The notes below the pieces were generated by a model that worked only from the letters and a program-made list of their open reading frames with translations, made no database searches and was not told where the DNA came from. A stretch of 47,868 nucleotides of DNA from SAT2750 sp964476375. GTDB lineage: Bacteria > Planctomycetota > Planctomycetia > Pirellulales > Pirellulaceae. Location: positions 1-47,868 of the forward strand of contig CAYYZW010000093.1 in NCBI GenBank assembly GCA_964476375.1, read 5' to 3'. The translations under genes and the position numbers were made by a program. Shown piece after piece: positions 43,401-47,868 of the stretch (positions within the stretch are counted from its first letter, which is position 1; the number at the start of each line of letters is the position of its first letter).

Positions 43401-43469
43401 CAAGAGCATCCCTGCGACCAGCGCAGCAGCCCTCCAGGGCGCCCATGGGGCTCCTGGTAAAAGTCGCAA
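40404..43469 (-). CDS. lptD: LptD/OstA-like outer-membrane protein
   Basis: The protein of about 1020 residues has a weakly defined start. The only in-frame codons near the signal peptide are TTG 43469 or a CTG further upstream, after an AGGACA sequence. A signal peptide (AAALVAGMLLSSPATGLLA) is followed by OstA-type repeats (IVYADRMYYNVTDDYGMVLN) and a C-terminal beta-barrel with many aromatic strands and the LptD-like segment GVPLFYWPVMATNLTSPSYYIDR. LptD inserts lipopolysaccharide; here the substrate is unknown. It is the last gene of a leftward group and has its own promoter. The symbol is assigned by similarity only. Confidence 0.85.
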   Translation of the reverse strand: MRLLPGAPWAPWRAAALVAGMLLSSPATGLLAGIELLLEETESPVLIKAEAGFHWKQGSYEVWYIRECQVQQGEALFQGAEGIAWIDLTDPTASENNKVLLYLEGPGLTVKNLPQSGLSAMHASHWYGQLATSGQVNIAVRRTLLSSQKPAIYERALAARRGQVPAGVRPAQFTEPAGPASSPPPAAEDQPQDGTNLALGKWRIRIQGRSNINWDFNLQPDPNGGETIAIAKNGIRVIIEGIETPVSESLDNVTIETDSMVLWTPDPSTREGEDEQEVPLELYLEGNIVFRQSDRVIYADRMYYNVTDDYGMVLNAEVLTPIPAYDGLIRLKADVLRQVDRQHFKAYGAAITSSRLGVPRYWFQAEEVELEDIQQPVLDPQTGQIAKDPETDEPLVKHKMMATSRNNFIYLGGVPLFYWPVMATNLTSPSYYIDRLKIKSDSVYGAQVMADWDVRQLLGLKNPPEGTRWTISTDVLSKRGFGIGTNYIYDVNEMFRLPGPARGSLDAWGLEEQGLDNLGADRRSLAPEKDFRGRLLWTHRQLLGNGYQLTAEVGMISDRNFLEQYYEHEWDERKDQSTGLELKRYNENSSWSVAADIRLNDFFTQTEWLPRFDHFQLGQSLLGNRLSWQEHTRVGFARLRTPSGPDDPADAAKFDLLAGEAGDPEGIVAASRQEISMPLKWNSMKITPYLLGEAAYYGEDISGADMTRLLGQVGVRASLPMWQARPEIKSTLFNVNGLAHKVVWHADLYLADASQDMDQLPRYDALDDDSIEHFRRRFFFDTFAGSSGGNVHPKWDERFFAQRSNLQGSVTAESGEIVDDMLAARLGVHQRWQTKRGVVGQERIIDWMVLDIEGTLFPSPNRDNFGQHIGLLDYDFRWHLGDRFTVLSDGYADFFGDGLRMVTLGGLVSRPEQGRFYLGYRFIDGPISSSIVHASLTYRMGEKWAAIAGTSFDLGSTGNIGQRLDLVKIGESALLRFGINMDESRNNLGIHLSIEPRFLASRRFSRKTGIELPPVGAYGLE

Positions 43470-43579
43470 TCGAAGGGTGTGAACGAGCTGGTTCAGTGTC
43501 CTGGCATCCTTGCCCTGAATATGTTTGATGGCCCTCGAACGCGGTGGTCGCGCACACTGGGCGCACTATTGTGGGGCGG

Positions 43580-43609
43580 ATTATAGGGGCGAATTGCCGG
43601 GGCCGGCAA
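43580..43609 (-). promoter_or_regulatory. promoter for LptD-like gene
   Basis: On the minus strand TTGCCG (43604-43609) and a perfect TATAAT (43580-43585) are separated by 18 nt. The expected RNA start is about 100 nt before the LptD-like coding region. The TTGCCGG/CCGGCAA palindrome lies over the -35 half. Confidence 0.5.
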
Positions 43610-43690
43610 GGTATATTCCCCCCCTGGCATGTGCCGAACGGCCCCCCTGGACCGGTGATCCGGGGAAGAGGGGACATCACCTGCCACTCA

Positions 43691-45010
43691 TTATTCCGGC
43701 GGGGGTCCCTGGCTGTCCTTTTTTGCTGACCGGGGCCAGCAGAGGCAATTCAGGGCGGCCAGATAGACGAATGGCATCAGCGGGGCACGCATGCGGATAT
43801 TGCTCCAGTAAAACAGGTGGACGACAGAGAATGCCAGGCAGAGGAGCAGTCCCCAGATCCAGGGATCGGAGAGCCAGGCTGATTTCTTTCGCCAGCAGCC
43901 GACCGTTGCCATGCCCAGGATAACGAGGTACCAGGCCCCGCTGGCATAGCGCACCAGGCGAGTGGAGATGGACTCCTCCGGATCGACCTGGTGGGGCAGG
44001 GGGCTCCAGAGTCGCCCCAGGCGGACCAGGCAGGACCAGGCAAAGGTAGCGGGCTCCGCGCGCATGGAGTGGAAGGCGACCTGGTAGGCAAAACGGTCGG
44101 CGTCTACTTCTCCCCGCGGTGCTGGGGGACTGGAAGGAACTGGTTGTGCGGACCAGAAATCGAAACCAGGATCATCCGAGCGATGGTTCTTTCTCCAGCC
44201 ATTATCAAAATCGCCTGGATTCCAGGTGCTGCCAAAAGGAGCAGACCGCAGGTGCTCGTAAAAGAGCGGGTTGTTTCCCAGCAGCAGCGTGTATCCACCA
44301 TGGGTTGTCGTGACCACCGGTTTTTCCAGCACGATGGCGTTACGAAGGATCCAGGGCATCAAGACAGCCCCACTGGCCAGGCTGAAAGCAACCAGTGGTT
44401 TCCAATGGCGCCTCGCCGCGATCACCAGCCAGGCGAGTCCCGCAAATGCCAGGAAGGTGGGCCGGCAGAGAATGGCCAGTCCCGTGATTGCACCGGCCAG
44501 CAGCATCCAGCGACTGGAACTGCCACCGTCGGATTTTACCATGGCAAGGAGCAACAGCAGCGCCAGCAGGGTGGCCAGTGTTTCCGTCATCAACTGTGTG
44601 GACTGGTAGAGCAGGACCGGGTCGATGGTCACCAGGAGTCCGGCCAGCCAGCAGGCCCGGCCCGCGCCACAGGCCCTGGCCAGCAGGATCATGATCCAGG
44701 CACTTGCAATCGACATCAGCAGGTGCACGAGGATGACCTGCCAGTTACCGACCGTGCCATCCGGGGTGGTCCCGGCCAGCATCAGCGGATAAAGGGGCGG
44801 TCGGAACGCGGTCGGGTGAACCTTTTCATCACCCTGGCGGCCATAGACATGGTCGTGGCGCAGGTTTTCTGCCAGCTGTCGATACTGATCGACATCCGGT
44901 TCGAGCTTGTGTTGCAAGCTCAGCATGCAGGTGCCCCGGATAAGGAGAACTCCCAGGGCAACGCAGAATAGAGCGCGCAGGTGACGGTGATTTTCTACAG
45001 CAAGAGCCAT
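43691..45010 (-). CDS. GT-C family membrane glycosyltransferase (PMT/ArnT-like, GT39)
   Basis: The 439-residue protein has about ten hydrophobic helices. An early luminal loop has the Asp-rich LEPDVDQYRQLAENL and FRPPLYPLMLAG of the ArnT/PMT type, in which Asp is catalytic. Later loops contain HGGYTLLLGNNPLFYE. Such enzymes transfer sugar from a polyprenyl carrier on the outer face of the cytoplasmic membrane, to lipid A or proteins. The gene starts 23 nt after the toroid-DUF4159 gene stop and is followed by the LptD-like gene, so an outer-membrane or cell-surface modification role fits. The substrate is unknown. Confidence 0.88.
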   Translation of the reverse strand: MALAVENHRHLRALFCVALGVLLIRGTCMLSLQHKLEPDVDQYRQLAENLRHDHVYGRQGDEKVHPTAFRPPLYPLMLAGTTPDGTVGNWQVILVHLLMSIASAWIMILLARACGAGRACWLAGLLVTIDPVLLYQSTQLMTETLATLLALLLLLAMVKSDGGSSSRWMLLAGAITGLAILCRPTFLAFAGLAWLVIAARRHWKPLVAFSLASGAVLMPWILRNAIVLEKPVVTTTHGGYTLLLGNNPLFYEHLRSAPFGSTWNPGDFDNGWRKNHRSDDPGFDFWSAQPVPSSPPAPRGEVDADRFAYQVAFHSMRAEPATFAWSCLVRLGRLWSPLPHQVDPEESISTRLVRYASGAWYLVILGMATVGCWRKKSAWLSDPWIWGLLLCLAFSVVHLFYWSNIRMRAPLMPFVYLAALNCLCWPRSAKKDSQGPPPE

Positions 45011-45033
45011 GAACCGGCGGCCCCGGCAGTCAT

Positions 45034-47367
45034 TTACTGCTGGAGTCCATAAAGGATGATATTGGTACCCAGGCGAGTGGCATCATCACGCGTGTATCCC
45101 TTGCATTCTGGCACCGCCTGGTTCTCAAGAGCGCAACTCATGTCATAGGGTGAGAAGACAACGGCCAGGCGTCCCTCCACGGTCAGCCCTTCCAGGAGGG
45201 GGACCGTGACGGACGACGCAGGTCCACGATTATTGGGATTTCGCCGGGCGGGATCGTTCAGGGTGACGGTGGTAACGTCATAGCCCCCAAATTCTTCGGA
45301 AAGCAGCGGGTGATCCCCGGCAATCCGGGTAAAGGTTGTCCCGGCCAGGACAAGTTGCATTTCCCGACGAAAGGCAGTACTGAATTCCTGGCTGGCACAA
45401 ATGGCATCGGCGAAGATGAAGCCGCCCCGCTTGATATACGATGCCAGTGACTGGCGTTCGTTCTCGCTCAGCTGGAAATCACCCCGCCCGTGGAGAAACA
45501 GGATTGGGTAGGAGGAGAGTTCGTCCTTCGCCTGTACGATTTGCCGTCGTGTACTGACTCGCATTTCCAGCTGGAGTCGCATGACTCCCAGCAGGTTGCT
45601 CAGCGAATTGGGTGCATCATTACTGCCTCCACCGTGTGACAGCTTGGGAACGAAAAGCGTTCCTCGTCGTGGCTGGTCAATATCGCTGTCCTGGAAGCTG
45701 ACGCGTGGTTTATCCAGCTTTCGTTTCAGTTCCCGGTTGGTTGCATAGGCGATCACGTTGCCGGCAAACCGGAGGTGGTCATTGATCTCGGCTGTGACCG
45801 CCTCGGGCTGGTCTCCTCCAGGCCCATTCTGGGACAGGCTCCAGTAACAAGAGAGGTTGTCCGGGACATAGACCACGGCGGTCCGGCAGCAGGACTGGAT
45901 TCCCTCCACTCGTCCCACGAATTCCGGGGCGATATTGTCCTGCGCAAACCAGATCGGGTGGTCCGGAGGGAGCGTCTGCATCGGGCTCTCAGGAAAAAGT
46001 TCTTTCATCAGGGATCGGAACTCGGTATCGAACGCCTGGTTACCGCAGGCAGCCTCGACAAAGAGGAATCCCCCCTGGTTGACATAATTACGCAGGTTCG
46101 TCTTCTGCTGGTCGTCCAGGGCCAGTGACTCGTAGCCGCTGATGAACAGCACGGGTGTTTCCATCAGGTCTTCAAGCGTGGCGGCGTTTATCCCAATCGT
46201 TTGCCAGGTCAGATCCTGCTGCCATCGCGATTCAACGAAACGGGTCAGCTTGTGGACGCCATTGCGATGCTTGTCCCAGTCCTGCTGGCCCTGTCCTCCA
46301 TATTTCATTTTCGAGATCACCACCGGTCGCCGGCCCTTGGAGAGAAAAAGCAGGGCAAAGGCAGTATTGGTGAGTGGATTATTGTTGAGACGGGTTCTCC
46401 AGCCACCGTCCAGCTTATCCTGCATTTTCAGCAACTGGTCGGCCCCGGCCCGGTACCAGTCATGCTGGCCGAAAAACCGCTGTCCTGTCATTCGGCCAAC
46501 CCGTTCCAGGGCATACATGTAATAGAGGTGATAGGCATTACTGCCCGGATTTTTCTGTACCGAGAAAGCCTGGCTGATCCAGAGCAGGCCACGGTCGATG
46601 GCATTCTCGTCCGGCACCGGGCCGCAGCACTGCACCTTGCCGTCAACAATGCTTGCCGCTTCCCTGCTGGCATGCCTGGAGGTAATCACCAGCGAGGCAA
46701 CGCCGGCACACGTCATGCTTCCGGTTGCCAGGCCGTTGGCGTTATAGGACCAGCCCCCCGTGCGCTGCTGACGGCCCAGCCAGTACTGGTGGGCCTTGTC
46801 CCAGGTCTGGGCCGGGATCGGTACTCCCACCCGCTCCGCTTCATGCAGGGCCAGAAGTGCAAACTGGGTATTGGAAGGATCATCGGAATTAAACCGTGCA
46901 TGGTAGCTCCAGCCACCGCTGCCTTGATTCTGAGCGTCGATGAGCCACTTGGCATAATTCTTTATCCGGTTCATCTCCGCCCGGGGATATGCCACGGTCA
47001 TCACCATCAGGTGCAACGAGGTGCCGTAGGTCGTCCCTACATTGTCGGCGTTGAAATTGCGCAGGTAGGAAAGGGCCTTTTTCATCGCCGGGTCGTCATG
47101 GGGGACACCACTGTTGAGCAGGGCGAGTGTGCAGAGCGCGGTGATGGCACCGGGATTCTGCTGGTTCTCGGACCAGTTTCCATTGGCAGCCTGCTGGTTT
47201 TTGAGAAACTTGATCCCGTCCTCGAGGGACTTCGTCACCAGTTCCGGATTGACCTGGGCGACCGCGCCCGGATGCCCCAGGAGTATTCCAAGCAGGAATA
47301 CGGCTGCCAGGATGCAGCGCGGACGGGAACTTTCGGAAGGTCTGGAGAGGACAGGTTGCCGTGCCAT
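45034..47367 (-). CDS. exported toroid protein with two DUF4159 domains
   Basis: This 777-residue protein has a signal peptide (LAAVFLLGILLGHPGAVA). Residues about 45-345 hold terpene-cyclase-like repeats (NGNWSENQQNPGAITALCTL, SGGWSYHARFNSDDPSNTQF, TGGWSYNANGLATGSMTCAG). Two DUF4159 domains follow, at about 350-545 and 568-777. Their matching parts are NQGGFLFVEAACGNQAFDTE with DHPIW and KRGGFIFADAICASQEFSTA with DHPLL, so the domain is duplicated. In planctomycetes this protein is often found near MoxR and BatA-type genes, and here it is divergent from moxR. The function is unknown. ATG 47367 follows a GGGATCGGA stretch. Confidence 0.88.
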   Translation of the reverse strand: MARQPVLSRPSESSRPRCILAAVFLLGILLGHPGAVAQVNPELVTKSLEDGIKFLKNQQAANGNWSENQQNPGAITALCTLALLNSGVPHDDPAMKKALSYLRNFNADNVGTTYGTSLHLMVMTVAYPRAEMNRIKNYAKWLIDAQNQGSGGWSYHARFNSDDPSNTQFALLALHEAERVGVPIPAQTWDKAHQYWLGRQQRTGGWSYNANGLATGSMTCAGVASLVITSRHASREAASIVDGKVQCCGPVPDENAIDRGLLWISQAFSVQKNPGSNAYHLYYMYALERVGRMTGQRFFGQHDWYRAGADQLLKMQDKLDGGWRTRLNNNPLTNTAFALLFLSKGRRPVVISKMKYGGQGQQDWDKHRNGVHKLTRFVESRWQQDLTWQTIGINAATLEDLMETPVLFISGYESLALDDQQKTNLRNYVNQGGFLFVEAACGNQAFDTEFRSLMKELFPESPMQTLPPDHPIWFAQDNIAPEFVGRVEGIQSCCRTAVVYVPDNLSCYWSLSQNGPGGDQPEAVTAEINDHLRFAGNVIAYATNRELKRKLDKPRVSFQDSDIDQPRRGTLFVPKLSHGGGSNDAPNSLSNLLGVMRLQLEMRVSTRRQIVQAKDELSSYPILFLHGRGDFQLSENERQSLASYIKRGGFIFADAICASQEFSTAFRREMQLVLAGTTFTRIAGDHPLLSEEFGGYDVTTVTLNDPARRNPNNRGPASSVTVPLLEGLTVEGRLAVVFSPYDMSCALENQAVPECKGYTRDDATRLGTNIILYGLQQ

Positions 47368-47591
47368 TTTTTCCGATCCCTACAACCGTTCGCGGGAATA
47401 CTCGTCCAGTGAATCCAGGTATTCGCGCCAAACCAGGCTGGATTGCTTCAAATACTTGGTATTCCTTAATTTAGGGATGCTACTGGATGCTGGCAACGAT
47501 TGTCTGTATCAATTGCTGGCCCTCACCTCCCTCGCTAGAATCAAGGCAATCGCAAGTCCCAACGGTTTCTCCCGCACCCACAGGTATTTCC

Positions 47592-47868
47592 GTGTCAACA
47601 AAACAACGTAGCCTGGGTGATATTCTCCAGGAGTTCAGCCAGCACCGCCAGATTATGCAGCAGGAGCTGCAGAAAGTAATTGTTGGCCAGTCCGAGGTGA
47701 TCGAGCAATTATTCGCGGCCATCTTTACCCGTGGACACTGCCTGCTGGAGGGTGTTCCCGGGCTGGCAAAGACATTGATGGTAAGCACGCTGGCGAGAAT
47801 CCTGGATGTTTCTTTCAACCGCATCCAGATCACGCCTGACCTGATGCCGAGTGATATCGTCGGCACGA
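47592..47868 (+). CDS. MoxR family AAA ATPase, N-terminal part (partial)
   Basis: GTG 47592 opens a frame that continues past the right edge (92 codons seen). The sequence includes KVIVGQSEVIEQLFAAI and the Walker A HCLLEGVPGLAKT, then FNRIQITPDLMPSDIVGT. These are the MoxR signature. MoxR ATPases act as chaperones with von Willebrand (Bat-like) partners, which would be expected to follow outside the window. The divergent neighbour is the toroid-DUF4159 gene; 224 nt separate the two starts. Confidence 0.9.
   Translation, partial: MSTKQRSLGDILQEFSQHRQIMQQELQKVIVGQSEVIEQLFAAIFTRGHCLLEGVPGLAKTLMVSTLARILDVSFNRIQITPDLMPSDIVGT

Noticed and set aside
41931..43460. Two open frames on the plus strand opposite the LptD-like gene
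   Set aside because: Antisense shadows of a beta-barrel gene with clear LptD/OstA segments.
46201..47412. 403-codon open frame opposite the toroid-DUF4159 gene
   Set aside because: Shadow of a gene with obvious toroid repeats; translation has no domain signature.

Overview
The window looks like chromosomal DNA from a planctomycete (phylum Planctomycetota, probably class Planctomycetia); this is an inference from gene content. The markers are a DUF1571 protein, a protein opening with the planctomycete-typical tandem MRLTLRTL/YLDD module, LRR proteins with VTDAGL-type repeats, an exported sulfatase, an LptD-like outer-membrane protein, a toroid-DUF4159 protein beside MoxR, and an FHA/kinase-like gene beside an ECF sigma factor. 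The DNA is GC-rich and the genes are compact and switch strand often. I saw no insertion sequence, prophage, CRISPR array, rRNA or replication origin.

Region 1 to 13.1 kb is a set of mostly exported or catabolic genes: the C-terminal end of a FIST-domain protein, a YHS-like secreted protein, a Gfo/Idh/MocA oxidoreductase, a membrane DUF1571 protein, an LRR/EF-hand putative lipoprotein, a sulfatase, a beta-propeller gene followed by a PHP/DUF3604-like gene, a ThuA-like protein, a secreted protein of unknown function, a Tat-exported amidohydrolase that lacks the usual metal-binding Asp, and tRNA-His. Region 13.2 to 23.4 kb continues with a creatininase, an LRR protein carrying a HExxH peptidase-like domain, a sugar isomerase-like TIM barrel, a secreted protein with secretin-like repeats, pepF-fabH, a second Gfo/Idh/MocA protein and an NRDE protein.

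Region 23.4 to 38.4 kb is mainly housekeeping: pyrE, an L,D-transpeptidase with LysM, a zinc-ribbon membrane protein, rarA, a FecR-like membrane protein, a permease-less PTS set (EIIA, HPr, EI) followed by an RNase E/G gene and rplU, then a long leader in front of a class II (B12-dependent) ribonucleotide reductase, and a small molybdopterin-binding-fold protein. The nrdJ leader holds a perfect DnaA box, a perfect palindrome and several hairpins.

Region 38.5 to 47.9 kb holds an FHA protein whose kinase domain has lost catalytic residues, 19 nt upstream of an ECF sigma factor. Facing it is a leftward group: a toroid plus double-DUF4159 protein, a GT-C glycosyltransferase and an LptD-like protein with its own good sigma70-type promoter. 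Divergent from that group is the start of a MoxR ATPase gene that runs off the window. The most unusual points are the degenerate kinase/sigma pair, the PTS-RNase linkage, the nrdJ leader and the Asp-to-Gly change in the amidohydrolase.
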